Source: Blattabacterium cuenoti (GTDB lineage Bacteria > Bacteroidota > Bacteroidia > Flavobacteriales > Blattabacteriaceae). Taken from it: DNA of 64,000 bases. Positions 36,214 through 45,598 of the stretch are shown piece after piece. Every line of letters begins with the position of its first letter. Position 1 is the first letter of the stretch. Position numbers and translations under genes: made by a program. The notes under the pieces are model-generated. The model did no database searches. It saw nothing but the letters and a program-made list of their open reading frames with translations, and had not been told where the DNA came from. Location: positions 260,190 to 324,189 of the forward strand of contig NZ_CP060245.1 of assembly GCF_014252455.1 (NCBI RefSeq), read 5' to 3'.

Positions 36214-36872
36214 GATGATTGGTCTCCGAATTTCATTTTATGAATAATTTTTTTTGGATTATCATTAGAAAAAATAGTAGTCCCCGATACTAAAATATCG
36301 GCTCCATTTTTAAATAAAAAAGAAGCATTTTCTAAATTTATTCCTCCATCTATTTCTATAAGTGCAGAAGAATGTTTTTTTAAAATTAAATCTTTGGTTT
36401 CTTCTAGTTTTTTATATGTGTTTCTAATAAATTTTTGTCCACTAAAACCAGGATTTACGCTCATTAATAAAACAAAATCGATCTCTTTAATAAGATCTTG
36501 CAAAAGTAAAATAGGAGTATGTGGGTTTATTGCTACCCCAACCTTCATTCCAGATTCTTTAATAGACAAAATCGTTCTATTTAAATGAATACAAGCTTCA
36601 TAATGAATATGTAAATGATCTGCTCCACATTTTTTAAATTGTTCTATATATCGTTCCGGGTGCATAATCATTAAATGAACATCCATGGGTTTATTCGCAT
36701 ATTTTTTTACATATTGTATAAATAAGCTTCCAAAAGAAATATTAGTAACAAAAGAAGAATCCATAACATCAATATGTAACCAATCTGCTTCACTGTTATT
36801 TAACATTTCTATGTCACGATATAAAAAAGCTAAATCTGATGAAAGCAAGGATGGAGCAATAATTCTTTTCAT
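36210..36872 (-). CDS. rpe: ribulose-phosphate 3-epimerase
   Basis: TIM-barrel enzyme interconverting ribulose 5-phosphate and xylulose 5-phosphate. IAPSLLSSDLAFL, DWLHIDVMDSSFVTNISFG (catalytic Asp and metal His), PMDVHLMIMHPERYI, LLMSVNPGFSGQKFI and ALIEIDGGINLENASFLFKNGADILVSGTTIF are all canonical. 220 residues, normal. The nonoxidative pentose phosphate pathway therefore probably functions. Coupled by a 4-base overlap with the downstream dnaG. Confidence 0.97.
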   Translation of the reverse strand: MKRIIAPSLLSSDLAFLYRDIEMLNNSEADWLHIDVMDSSFVTNISFGSLFIQYVKKYANKPMDVHLMIMHPERYIEQFKKCGADHLHIHYEACIHLNRTILSIKESGMKVGVAINPHTPILLLQDLIKEIDFVLLMSVNPGFSGQKFIRNTYKKLEETKDLILKKHSSALIEIDGGINLENASFLFKNGADILVSGTTIFSNDNPKKIIHKMKFGDQSS

Positions 36873-36901
36873 ATTTTTTTAAAAATTGTAATCATTCAAT
36901 A

Positions 36902-37711
36902 TCATGTAATTGTAATCATTGTTTCATCAATAATACCTGTATTAGAAAAACCTCCATCATGATATAAATTTTGCATGGTAACTTTTCTTGTTAAATCCGA
37001 AAAAAGTGTAATGATATAGTTAGCACAATCTTGTGCTGATGCATTTCCTAAAGGGGATATTTTTTCAGATAAAAGAAAAAATTTTTTGAACCCTTTAATA
37101 GATTTTGCGGATTTTGTCATACTAGGGGATTGTGAAACTGTATTTACTCTAACCTTTTTTTTGATTCCCCAGTGATAACCAAAATTACGTGTAATACTCT
37201 CCAAATAAGACTTATAATCAGACATATCTACATAATTTGGAAAACTTCGTTGAGAAGCTACATATGTTAAAGCTACTATAGAACCCCATTGATTCATGGC
37301 ATTTTTCTCCCAAGCAGTTTGCATTATTTTATGATAGGAGACGGCAGATATTTCCCATCCTTTTCTTAAAAATTCATAATTAAGAGATGTATATGGATTT
37401 CTTTTTCTAATATTTATAGACATAGCGATAGAATGTAATATAAAATCTATTTTTCCTCCAAAATGATCTAAACTTTTATCAAAAAGAAGATTTAGATCTA
37501 CGATAGATGTAGCATCCACAGGAATAACCATAGATTTTGTTTTATGTGATAATTCATTAATTTTCCCCATTCTTAAAGAGGCAGGAGTATTTGTTAAAAT
37601 AAAAGATGCTTTTTCTTCATAAGCACGTTCTGCTACTTTCCAAGCAATAGAATTTTCATCTAATGCCCCAAATATAATTCCTTTTTTTCCTTTCAATAAA
37701 TTGTAAGACAT
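36902..37711 (-). CDS. fabI: enoyl-[acyl-carrier-protein] reductase (NADH)
   Basis: Short-chain dehydrogenase catalysing the final reduction of each fatty acid elongation cycle. Starts NLLKGKKGIIFGALDENSIAW, with the altered glycine motif of FabI; HSIAMS is the expected cofactor segment. The catalytic residues are spaced as in FabI: Tyr in LTYVASQRS, Tyr in PNYVDM and Lys in DYKSYLE. The substrate loop SPSMTKSAKSIKGF differs slightly from the usual PIRTLAASGI. 269 residues. Its substrate is ACP-bound, so it needs working holo-ACP, and hence the transferase broken at 7.65 kb. Confidence 0.95.
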   Translation of the reverse strand: MSYNLLKGKKGIIFGALDENSIAWKVAERAYEEKASFILTNTPASLRMGKINELSHKTKSMVIPVDATSIVDLNLLFDKSLDHFGGKIDFILHSIAMSINIRKRNPYTSLNYEFLRKGWEISAVSYHKIMQTAWEKNAMNQWGSIVALTYVASQRSFPNYVDMSDYKSYLESITRNFGYHWGIKKKVRVNTVSQSPSMTKSAKSIKGFKKFFLLSEKISPLGNASAQDCANYIITLFSDLTRKVTMQNLYHDGGFSNTGIIDETMITIT

Positions 37712-37746
37712 AGTTAAAAATTTAACTAAAAATACCTTTTTTTGAA

Positions 37747-39000
37747 TTAAATATTAAAAACTTCTTGAATCACAGGTAAATAATCCAATTTTTCCCATGT
37801 AAAAAGTTCTACTTCTTGTTCTTTTTGATTTCCTTTTATATCATAAAAATACTTACGTACTTTTCTTGGACATTTCCCCATATGTCCATATACAGCTGTT
37901 TCTTCATATATTGGATGACGTAATTTTAATTTTTTTGTTATGGCGTAAGGACGAAAATCAAAAATTTTTTTTATTTTTACTACAATTTCTTCATCAAGAA
38001 GTTCTATTTTAGAGGTCCCATAAGTATTTACAAAAATTCCTATAGGGTCCGCTACACCTACGGCATAGGATATTTGTATTAATAATTCATCAGCAATTCC
38101 TGCTGCAACAAGATTTTTAGCAATATATCTTGCTGCATAAGCTCCAGATCTATCGACTTTAGAAGGATCTTTTCCAGAAAAAGCTCCTCCTCCATGAGAC
38201 CCCCTTCCACCATAAGTATCCACAATAATTTTTCTTCCGGTAATTCCCGTATCTCCATGAGGCCCTCCAGTAACAAATTGACCTGTAGGATTGATGTAAT
38301 ATTTCGTTTTATCTGTAAATAATTTTTTTATATCCTTCGATAATATATTTTGTACCCTTGGAATCAAAATATTTCTAATATCCCGAACGATCCTTTGATG
38401 CATTTTTTCTTTTGTGTCAAATTCATCATGTTGAGTAGATATTACAATAGCGTGAATATGTATGGGAATATTTTTATCCGAATATTCTAAAGTTACTTGA
38501 GATTTTGAATCTGGACGTAAATAAGGCATTTGTACTCCTTCATTTCGGATATATGAAAGTTCCCGTAATAAATGATGAGACATTTCTAATGATAAAGGCA
38601 TATAATTTTCTGTTTCATTAATCGCATAACCAAATACTATTCCTTGATCTCCAGATCCTTGATTTTCTTTTTGATCACTTTGTATTCCATGGAATAAGTC
38701 CATAGACTGTTCTTGAATAGAAGAAAGTACTCCACAAGAATCTGCATGAAATCTATATTCATTTTTAGTATATCCAATTTTTCTAATAATATCACGAGCT
38801 ATTTTATGAACATTGACCCAAGTTTTAGAATTCACTTCTCCAGATAATATAATTTGTCCCGTAGTCACTAAAGTTTCTATAGCTACTTTTGCTTTTGGAT
38901 CATATGCTAAAAAATGATCCAAGATAGCGTCTGATATCTGATCTGAAATTTTATCAGGATGTCCTTCTGAAACAGATTCGCTAGTAAATAAATAAGCCAT
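37747..39000 (-). CDS. metK: S-adenosylmethionine synthetase
   Basis: Makes SAM from methionine and ATP. The 417 residues start YLFTSESVSEGHPDKISDQISDAILD and include GSGDQGIVFGYA, the PTGQFVTGGPHGDTGITGRKIIVDTYGG signature and the P-loop-like GGGAFSGKDPSKVDRSGAYAARY. All active-site residues appear intact. The leader to the upstream gene is only 48 bases, too short for a known SAM riboswitch. SAM feeds the methyltransferases and radical-SAM enzymes found in this window. Confidence 0.98.
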   Translation of the reverse strand: MAYLFTSESVSEGHPDKISDQISDAILDHFLAYDPKAKVAIETLVTTGQIILSGEVNSKTWVNVHKIARDIIRKIGYTKNEYRFHADSCGVLSSIQEQSMDLFHGIQSDQKENQGSGDQGIVFGYAINETENYMPLSLEMSHHLLRELSYIRNEGVQMPYLRPDSKSQVTLEYSDKNIPIHIHAIVISTQHDEFDTKEKMHQRIVRDIRNILIPRVQNILSKDIKKLFTDKTKYYINPTGQFVTGGPHGDTGITGRKIIVDTYGGRGSHGGGAFSGKDPSKVDRSGAYAARYIAKNLVAAGIADELLIQISYAVGVADPIGIFVNTYGTSKIELLDEEIVVKIKKIFDFRPYAITKKLKLRHPIYEETAVYGHMGKCPRKVRKYFYDIKGNQKEQEVELFTWEKLDYLPVIQEVFNI

Positions 39001-39048
39001 TTTTTTTCTTTGATGACAGAACTTAAAAAGTTTACTTTTCCTACGACA

Positions 39049-40128
39049 TTATATTTTATTTTGAATATTAATGGATTCTTGATGCAATAATTTGAAAAAT
39101 CCTTCAAGAAGTTTTTCAGAAAGACCTAGTTTTTTTCCTAAAAGGATTGATTTATTCATAATTTTTTTCCATCTATCTGGTTGTAATATAGATATATCGT
39201 ATGATTTTTTCAAAATTCCTAATTGTTTGGATATTTTCATTCTTTCTGATAAAAGAGCAATAATATTTTCATCTATTTCATCAATTAAAATTCTTAAAGA
39301 ATTTAAATCATTTTTAGTTTTATTCGTATAATTTTTTGATACGGTCAATTTTTTTAAAATATCCAAAAGTTGTTCAGGAGTAATTTGTTGTTGAGCATCA
39401 CTCCAAGCATTTTCTGGATCACAATGACTTTCTATCATTAATCCATCATATTGAAAATGATAAGCTATTTTTGCAATATCTAAAATTCCTTCTTTATTTC
39501 CACAAATATGTGAAGGATCACATATTCTAGGAATTCTAGGAAGAATTTTATGAAATTCTAACAATAGATTCCAATTTGGTTGATTCCTGTATTTCAATTT
39601 TTTATATGGAGAAAAACCTCTATGTATAATCCCTAACTTTCTCACTCCTTTTATAAATAAACGTTCTAAAGCTCCTATCCATAATTCTATATCAGGATGT
39701 ATAGGATTTTTAACTAAAATAATTTTATCCTCTACTCCTTCTAATGAATCCGCAATTTCTTGAACAGTAAATGGACTTGCCGTACTTCTTGCTCCGATCC
39801 AAAGAACATCTATATCAAAAGATAACGCTAATTTTACATGTTCTGCATTCGCAATTTCTGTAGCCACTAGAAAACCTGTATGTTTTTTAACTTTTTTTAA
39901 CCATCGCAATCCCTCTTTCCCTATACCTTCAAAATTATTTGGTTTAGTCCTAGGTTTCCATATCCCTGCTCTAAATATTTGTACATAAGTATGGTCCAAT
40001 CTTCTAGCGGTTTCTAGTAGTTGTTGTTCGTTTTCTGCACTACAAGGACCAGAGATAGTTATAGGTTTTTTCCATTTTTCAATCCAAGATCTGTCTACAC
40101 TATTATTCAAAATATCTTTTTCCATCAC
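39049..40128 (-). CDS. bifunctional DAHP synthase / chorismate mutase
   Basis: The N-terminal ~265 residues are a type I-beta DAHP synthase: ITISGPCSAENEQQL, YVQIFRAGIWKPRTKPNNFEGIG, LWIGARSTASPFTVQEIAD, LGIIHRGFS and PRICDPSHICG with the metal ligands. After a linker, residues about 275-359 are an AroQ-type chorismate mutase helix bundle (LNSLRILIDEIDENIIALLSERMKISKQLG...). The enzyme starts the shikimate pathway and also makes prephenate; fusion of the two is typical of Bacteroidota and allows feedback through the mutase domain. Last gene of the pheA-aminotransferase-tyrA-DAHPS cluster on the minus strand. Confidence 0.95.
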   Translation of the reverse strand: MMEKDILNNSVDRSWIEKWKKPITISGPCSAENEQQLLETARRLDHTYVQIFRAGIWKPRTKPNNFEGIGKEGLRWLKKVKKHTGFLVATEIANAEHVKLALSFDIDVLWIGARSTASPFTVQEIADSLEGVEDKIILVKNPIHPDIELWIGALERLFIKGVRKLGIIHRGFSPYKKLKYRNQPNWNLLLEFHKILPRIPRICDPSHICGNKEGILDIAKIAYHFQYDGLMIESHCDPENAWSDAQQQITPEQLLDILKKLTVSKNYTNKTKNDLNSLRILIDEIDENIIALLSERMKISKQLGILKKSYDISILQPDRWKKIMNKSILLGKKLGLSEKLLEGFFKLLHQESINIQNKI

Positions 40129-40146
40129 AACAATACATTTAATTTA

Positions 40147-40995
40147 TTATACATATTTTTGGTCTTTTATAATATCGTTTGCCTTTTTTATATATTGATC
40201 AATATGATGAAATTCTTTATTTTTTAAATATTTTTTAAATATTCTTAATTGATCAATATAAACATCTATAGCTTTAATCAAATTATTTATATTAGAAATA
40301 AAAATAGGTACCCAAGTTTCAGGTTTACTTTTCGCTAAACGTGTAGTAGAACCCCATCCACTTCCCATCATATGATTTAAAACTTTTTTTTTATTTTTAA
40401 ATTTTTTAACGGTACTCGCTAAAGAAAAGGATATGATATGAGGTAAATGAGATCCATAAGAAATATATAAATCATGTTCTTTAGAAGTTATATAAATCAT
40501 CCGCATCTCTAAAATAGAATAAATTTTTTCAGTAATATATATAGCATCTGTATCACTAAGTTCTGAGTCACAAAGAATACAATTTTTTTTATAAAAAAGA
40601 TCGGAATTCGCTGAAAGTGGTCCAGAATTTTCAATACCTGCAATAGGATGTGTCGCAACAAAACGACTTCTTTTTGGATGAGAATATACACTTTTACAAA
40701 TAGTATACTTAGTCGATCCAGTATCTAAAATAACTGTATCCTTCCTGATTGTATTCAGAATATTTGGAAGTAATTTTTCTATACCATCGACAGGTATAGA
40801 TAAAATAATGACGGAAGACTGTACAATCAGATCTTTTAAAGGTCTAATTTCATCGACAAAACCCAATTTTACAGCAATTAAAGCATTTTTTTCATTATAG
40901 TCAGTTCCTATAAATTTATCTCCAAAATTGGATTTTCGTAATTTTAAACTAATAGATCCACCTATTAAACCTAAACCTATAATTCCAATATTCAT
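40147..40995 (-). CDS. tyrA: prephenate dehydrogenase
   Basis: A 282-residue NAD(P)-dependent oxidoreductase making 4-hydroxyphenylpyruvate, the tyrosine precursor. The Rossmann motif is MNIGIIGLGLIGGSISL. VILSIPVDGIEKLLP, ILDTGSTKYTIC (the DxGSxK motif) and FVATHPIAGIENSGP (HP-x-AG with catalytic His) are diagnostic, as is the YISYGSHLPHIISFSLA segment with the second His. The start overlaps the stop of the aminotransferase gene by 4 bases. Tyrosine is needed in quantity by cockroaches for cuticle tanning. Confidence 0.95.
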   Translation of the reverse strand: MNIGIIGLGLIGGSISLKLRKSNFGDKFIGTDYNEKNALIAVKLGFVDEIRPLKDLIVQSSVIILSIPVDGIEKLLPNILNTIRKDTVILDTGSTKYTICKSVYSHPKRSRFVATHPIAGIENSGPLSANSDLFYKKNCILCDSELSDTDAIYITEKIYSILEMRMIYITSKEHDLYISYGSHLPHIISFSLASTVKKFKNKKKVLNHMMGSGWGSTTRLAKSKPETWVPIFISNINNLIKAIDVYIDQLRIFKKYLKNKEFHHIDQYIKKANDIIKDQKYV

Positions 40996-42146
40996 GAAAA
41001 AATTCTATTTTTTGCTTTTTCCAAAATTTTGATAGGACAACACATAGATAATCTCACATACCCTTTTCCATTTTCTCCAAAAATGCTTCCAGGTGTAATA
41101 AATATGTAATATTTTTTAAAAATTTTATCGGACCATTTACGATCATTTTTATCTAAATTTGTAAGCTTTGCCCAAATAAATATTCCGGCACTTTTTCTTT
41201 TATATTCTAAATTGAGACTATCACATATTTCCCATATAATTTTTTTACGTTTACAATATTCTATATTAAGTCTTTTAAACCATTCTGAATATTGATTCAT
41301 TGCTTCTATAGCTCCAATTTGTATGGGATAATACATACCAGAATCCATTTGACTTTTTACTTTTAGTATATTTTTAATAAATTCTTTTTTTCCTATTATC
41401 ATTCCAACACGCCATCCAGCCATATTATAACTTTTGCTTAAAGAATTTAATTCTAAAGCAATATCTTTAGCTTCTTTAATATTAAAAATACTCAAAGGAC
41501 GTTGATCATTTAATATGAAACTGTAAGGATTATCATGAACGAGTAAAATACGGTTTTTTTTTGCAAAAAAAACAATTTCTTCTAACTTTTCAAAAGTTAT
41601 CGTTGCACCTGTAGGCATATGAGGATAATTAATCCACATTATTTTCACTTTAGATAGATCTTTATTCTCCAATAATTGAATATTAGGACACCAATTTTCT
41701 CTTTCATGAAGATCATAATAAATAATTTCCGATTCTAAAAATCTAGATATAGAGGTATAAGTAGGATATCCAGGATTTGGTATTAAAACTTGATCTCCTT
41801 TTTCTAAATAAGATAGGCTTATATGCATAATTCCCTCTTTAGACCCCATTAAAGGCAATACCTCTTCTTTATGGTCTATATGAGACACCTTATAAGTCTT
41901 TTCATACCAACAAGAAATAGCTTTTCGTAACATTTCTATTCCTGTATAGCTTTGATAAGTATTCGCATTATATAGTTCTGAGGCTTTTTTCATCTGATGA
42001 ATTACCTCCTTTGGGGGAAGTAAATCCGGATTTCCAATTCCTAAATTAATAATTTCTATCCCTTTTTTTTCAAGATGATAAATCTCTTTCATTTTTTCGG
42101 AAAAAAAATATTCCGATATTTGATGCATTCTTTTTGCTACAATCAT
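40992..42146 (-). CDS. PLP-dependent aminotransferase in the aromatic cluster
   Basis: A 384-residue class I/II transaminase: IINLGIGNPDLLPP, YQSYTGIEMLRKAIS, NPGYPTYTSISRFL, INYPHMPTGA (NPxG-like), DNPYSF and the PLP-Lys segment LNSLSKSYNMAGWRVGM. It belongs to the group that includes LL-diaminopimelate and aspartate/aromatic aminotransferases. Its position between pheA and tyrA, with single-base and 4-base overlaps, points to transamination of phenylpyruvate and hydroxyphenylpyruvate, the last step of Phe and Tyr synthesis. This role is inferred from context. Confidence 0.9.
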   Translation of the reverse strand: MIVAKRMHQISEYFFSEKMKEIYHLEKKGIEIINLGIGNPDLLPPKEVIHQMKKASELYNANTYQSYTGIEMLRKAISCWYEKTYKVSHIDHKEEVLPLMGSKEGIMHISLSYLEKGDQVLIPNPGYPTYTSISRFLESEIIYYDLHERENWCPNIQLLENKDLSKVKIMWINYPHMPTGATITFEKLEEIVFFAKKNRILLVHDNPYSFILNDQRPLSIFNIKEAKDIALELNSLSKSYNMAGWRVGMIIGKKEFIKNILKVKSQMDSGMYYPIQIGAIEAMNQYSEWFKRLNIEYCKRKKIIWEICDSLNLEYKRKSAGIFIWAKLTNLDKNDRKWSDKIFKKYYIFITPGSIFGENGKGYVRLSMCCPIKILEKAKNRIFS

Positions 42147-42985
42147 TAAGTTCTAATTATCCCATTTTTATATTCTCCCATAATAGATAGTTGATGAAGA
42201 CATGGAATTCTTTGCATACGTACTTTCATCCTCTCATAATCTTTTATATTATTAAATATAATATCTACATAAAATGAATATTCCCAAGGTTTTTGTATTC
42301 TAGGAATAGATTGTATTTTAGTCATATTAATTCCCAAACTAGATATCAAACTCAATATCTGAGATAAACTTCCAACAGTATGTAATATTTTTAATTTTAA
42401 GGAAGCTTTATTAAAATCATTTTCTTGTTTATTATAAACATTATTATTAATAATAAAAAATCTAGTAAAGTTCCTTTGAATTGTTTGTATATTTCTATAA
42501 ATAATTTCTAATCCATATTCTTTAGCCGCATCTTCTGATGCAATCGCTGCTAAACCTTTTTTTTGATATTTAGCAATATATTGAGCCGCAGCAGCAGTGT
42601 CATAATATTTGTATATTTTTATATGAGGATGTTCTTCTATAAATAATTCACATTGTAAAAGAGCCATAGGATGAGAATATATTTCCTTTATCTCCTCTAT
42701 TTTTTGTCCATTTAAAGCCATTAAATGATGTTTTATTGGAATATATATTTCCCCCACTATTCTTATATTATATTCAGATAAAAGACTATAATTGGTCAAT
42801 ATAGTCCCTGCTATGGTATTTTCTATAGCCATGACCCCATGATCTACATTATATTTTCCTACAGAATAGGCTAACTCTCTAAAAGAAGAACATTCCATCA
42901 ATTGATAATGACATCCTTCAAAATATCTGGTAACTGCTGCATGATGAAAACACCCCTTTACCCCTTGTATAGCTATTTTTTTCAT
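42146..42985 (-). CDS. pheA: prephenate dehydratase with C-terminal ACT domain
   Basis: Makes phenylpyruvate from prephenate. The dehydratase part (about 1-185) shows KIAIQGVKGCFHHAA, VMAIENTIAGTI, YSHPMALLQCE and the catalytic TRF triplet in RNFTRFF. The ACT domain (about 190-279) has LHTVGSLSQILSLISSLGINMTKIQSIPRI. The Phe-binding GALV and ESRP motifs of E. coli PheA correspond to VGSL and QSIP, so feedback inhibition may be weak; I think this holds for other Bacteroidota. The ATG at 42985 (MKKIAIQG) was chosen over one 17 codons upstream. Confidence 0.94.
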   Translation of the reverse strand: MKKIAIQGVKGCFHHAAVTRYFEGCHYQLMECSSFRELAYSVGKYNVDHGVMAIENTIAGTILTNYSLLSEYNIRIVGEIYIPIKHHLMALNGQKIEEIKEIYSHPMALLQCELFIEEHPHIKIYKYYDTAAAAQYIAKYQKKGLAAIASEDAAKEYGLEIIYRNIQTIQRNFTRFFIINNNVYNKQENDFNKASLKLKILHTVGSLSQILSLISSLGINMTKIQSIPRIQKPWEYSFYVDIIFNNIKDYERMKVRMQRIPCLHQLSIMGEYKNGIIRT

Positions 42986-43107
42986 GAAAAAAATATTAGC
43001 CTTATAAAATATAAAAAATAATTTTATTTTATGCAATCTTTTTTTTAAAATTTTATAATAAAAAATTAAAACGGTTAACTTTATGTTTTCATATTTTTTA
43101 TGTTTTT

Positions 43108-44445
43108 ATGCAAAAAAATAGAAAATTTTATAAAGGATGGAGGAAAGAAAATACGACACCTTCTCTTTCAGAGGTTTTTTCTTCTGTATCTGTTCCTAAA
43201 AAAACAGGAAAATGGAAAAAATTATTCGCTTTTACTGGACCAGGACTTTTGATTGCTGTAGGTTATATGGATCCCGGAAATTGGGCAACAGATATTGCTG
43301 GAGGAGCTAAATTTGGATACATGCTTTTATCCGTTATTTTTATATCTAATATTTTCGCTATTATATTGCAATATTTGGCTCTTAAATTAGGAATTGTTTG
43401 TGAAAGAGATTTAGCACAAGCCTGTAGGGATCACTACCATCCTTTGATAAGTTTTATCTTATGGATTTTATGTGAAATAGCTATTTCTGCTTGTGATTTA
43501 GCAGAAATTATTGGTTCTGTCTTAGCTCTAAAATTACTTTTTGGAATTCCCATAACATTAGGTGTATTAATTACTTCATTGGATATTTTAATTATTTTAT
43601 TTTTTCAGTATAAAGGGTTCAGATATATTGAAAGTGTGGTCGCAACATTAATATTTACAATATTAGTTTGTTTTATTTTTGAAATTATTAGTTCTAACCC
43701 AGAATTTTTTCCCATTTTAAAAGGAATTATACCAACTACTGAAATAATTAAAAATTCGCATTCTTTTTATATATCTATTGGTATACTAGGAGCTACTGTA
43801 ATGCCTCATAATCTTTATTTACATTCTAGTATTATACAAACTAGGGATTATCCAAGAACTATGGAAGGAAAAAAAATGGCCATAAAATATGCGACTATAG
43901 ATAGTACGTTATCTTTAACCTTAGCCTTTTTTATTAATGCAGCCATATTAATTATATCTTCAGCTACTTTTCATAAGTATGGACATACAGAAGTAGCAGA
44001 TATTATGGATGCACATAAACTCTTAACCCCTATTCTAGGTTCTAGCCTATCTGGAATTTTTTTTGCATTAGCTTTACTAGCATCAGGACAAAATTCTACA
44101 CTCACTGGAACTATCGCTGGACAAATTGTAATGGAAGGGTTTCTTCACATACGATTAAAACCTTGGATCAGAAGATTGATCACGAGACTAATAGCTATTA
44201 TTCCAGCTATGATTGCATCTATAGTTTATGGAGAAAAAGGAACGGCAGAATTATTAATAATTAGTCAAATCATTTTATCCATACAATTAATTTTTGCTAT
44301 TATTCCATTAGTAAATTTTACAGGAGATTATGATAAAATGGGATCATTTGTTAATGGCCCTTTTTTAAAACTATTAGCGTGGAGCATCACGATTATCGTC
44401 GTTTTACTCAATTTATTCTTATTATATAATACTTTTTTTCAATAA
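43108..44445 (+). CDS. mntH: Nramp-family divalent metal (manganese) transporter MntH
   Basis: A 445-residue inner-membrane protein with eleven hydrophobic segments. The metal-site motif of helix 1 is VGYMDPGNWATDI (DPGN), and the helix 6 motif is GATVMPHNLYLHSS (MPHN). QNSTLTGTIAGQIVMEGFL is the usual transport signature in the later part. The family imports Mn2+ (and Fe2+) with protons. Isolated on the plus strand between two minus-strand blocks. The 122-base gap upstream (42986-43107) would hold its promoter, but no consensus is recognisable. Confidence 0.95.
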   Translation: MQKNRKFYKGWRKENTTPSLSEVFSSVSVPKKTGKWKKLFAFTGPGLLIAVGYMDPGNWATDIAGGAKFGYMLLSVIFISNIFAIILQYLALKLGIVCERDLAQACRDHYHPLISFILWILCEIAISACDLAEIIGSVLALKLLFGIPITLGVLITSLDILIILFFQYKGFRYIESVVATLIFTILVCFIFEIISSNPEFFPILKGIIPTTEIIKNSHSFYISIGILGATVMPHNLYLHSSIIQTRDYPRTMEGKKMAIKYATIDSTLSLTLAFFINAAILIISSATFHKYGHTEVADIMDAHKLLTPILGSSLSGIFFALALLASGQNSTLTGTIAGQIVMEGFLHIRLKPWIRRLITRLIAIIPAMIASIVYGEKGTAELLIISQIILSIQLIFAIIPLVNFTGDYDKMGSFVNGPFLKLLAWSITIIVVLLNLFLLYNTFFQ

Positions 44446-44457
44446 CCATTCATTTTT

Positions 44458-44910
44458 TCATTCAGCCAATACTTCAAAATTGAAAATTAACTCCTTTTTA
44501 TTACGAGGAAAACGTATATTCGCTTGATATTTCCCAATTTTTTTAATAACTTTATTTACAGTAATTCGTATAAATTTTTTATCTATAGAAATTCCTTCTT
44601 TTTGAAAAGCTTTCATCAATTCCTGATTATTAATTGAACCAAATAGTTTTCCTCCTTTTCCTACTTTAGCATTTATTTTTATAGTTAATGTTTTTAATTT
44701 TTTTTCTATTTCTTTATATTTTTCAATTAAAAAACTTTCCTTTTTCGAACGCTGTTTTAATATTTCATGAAGATCTTTGACTCTTCCTGGAAGAGCTAAT
44801 ATAGCATATCCATTTGGAATTAAATAGTTTCTAGCATATCCTGGTTTAACATCTAATTCATCATATTTAAAACCCAAGTTTTCTACATCTTTTTTTAAAA
44901 TAATTTTCAT
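44458..44910 (-). CDS. rplI: 50S ribosomal protein L9
   Basis: 150 residues beginning MKIILKKDVENLGFKYDELDVKPGYARNYLIPNGYA, the canonical L9 N-terminal domain, then a long central helix and C-terminal domain (KGGKLFGSINNQELMKAF). Third gene of the rpsF-rpsR-rplI operon. Confidence 0.98.
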   Translation of the reverse strand: MKIILKKDVENLGFKYDELDVKPGYARNYLIPNGYAILALPGRVKDLHEILKQRSKKESFLIEKYKEIEKKLKTLTIKINAKVGKGGKLFGSINNQELMKAFQKEGISIDKKFIRITVNKVIKKIGKYQANIRFPRNKKELIFNFEVLAE

Positions 44911-44914
44911 TTTT

Positions 44915-45226
44915 TTATCTTAAATCATCTGTAACAAAAGGTAATAGACCAATTTGTCTGCATCTTTTGATAGCAAAATTTAATTTATTTTGATTTTTTT
45001 GTAAAGTACCTGTGATCCTACGTGGTAAAATTTTACCTTGTGCATTTAAAAATTTTATTAAAAATGTCGGGTCTTTATAATCTATAAACTTAATATTTCT
45101 TTTTTCAAAATAGCAATATTTTTGTTCTATTTTTGTTTCTATTTTTAAAGGAGATAAGTATCTTAAATCACTATCCCCCCCTACTTGTTTTTTTTTAGTA
45201 TTATTTTCTTTTTCTTCTACAATCAT
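44915..45226 (-). CDS. rpsR: 30S ribosomal protein S18
   Basis: 103 residues. The core is KYCYFEKRNIKFIDYKDPTFLIKFLNAQGKILPRRITGTLQKNQNKLNFAIKRCRQIGLLPFV, standard S18. The N-terminal ~25 residues before LRYLSPLKIET are a hydrophilic extension as in other Bacteroidota. The start overlaps the rpsF stop by 4 bases. Confidence 0.97.
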   Translation of the reverse strand: MIVEEKENNTKKKQVGGDSDLRYLSPLKIETKIEQKYCYFEKRNIKFIDYKDPTFLIKFLNAQGKILPRRITGTLQKNQNKLNFAIKRCRQIGLLPFVTDDLR

Positions 45227-45564
45227 AATTTATTTTTTAATTTATTTCTTCTTCTTTCTGCATATTCAATTCCATATTGATTTAATTTAACAGTGATAAA
45301 ACGTAAAATACGTTCATCTTGTCTTAATTTTAATTCTAAATCAGATATTAAATGAGAATGAAATAAAAACTCAAATAAATGATAACACCCACTTTGTTTT
45401 TTTTTAATTGGATAAGATAATTTTTTTAAACCCCAATGTTCCTGATAAACGATTTTTCCTTTTTTTTGTATTATATAATTTTCATACTCTTTTGCCGTTT
45501 TTTTTGCTTGATCATCAGACAAAATAGGAGTAATAATCATCATATTTTCATAATGTTGAATCAT
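45223..45564 (-). CDS. rpsF: 30S ribosomal protein S6
   Basis: 113 residues with HYENMMIITPILSDDQAKKTAKEYENYI, the KIVYQEHWGLKKLSYPIKKKQSGCYHLFEF core and a terminal FITVKL strand. S6 pairs with S18 on the 30S platform, and the operon order rpsF-rpsR-rplI is normal. Confidence 0.97.
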   Translation of the reverse strand: MIQHYENMMIITPILSDDQAKKTAKEYENYIIQKKGKIVYQEHWGLKKLSYPIKKKQSGCYHLFEFLFHSHLISDLELKLRQDERILRFITVKLNQYGIEYAERRRNKLKNKL

Positions 45565-45598
45565 GTAATTTCATGTAATTAAATATAAATCTATATTT

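Noticed and set aside
38079-38276. Open frame overlapping metK in another reading frame, Leu/Glu-rich
   Set aside because: It is inside a fully conserved metK gene, has no start context or recognisable family, and is explained by codon bias.
39001-39048. SAM riboswitch ahead of metK
   Set aside because: The space to the upstream gene is 48 bases and shows no riboswitch-like paired structure.
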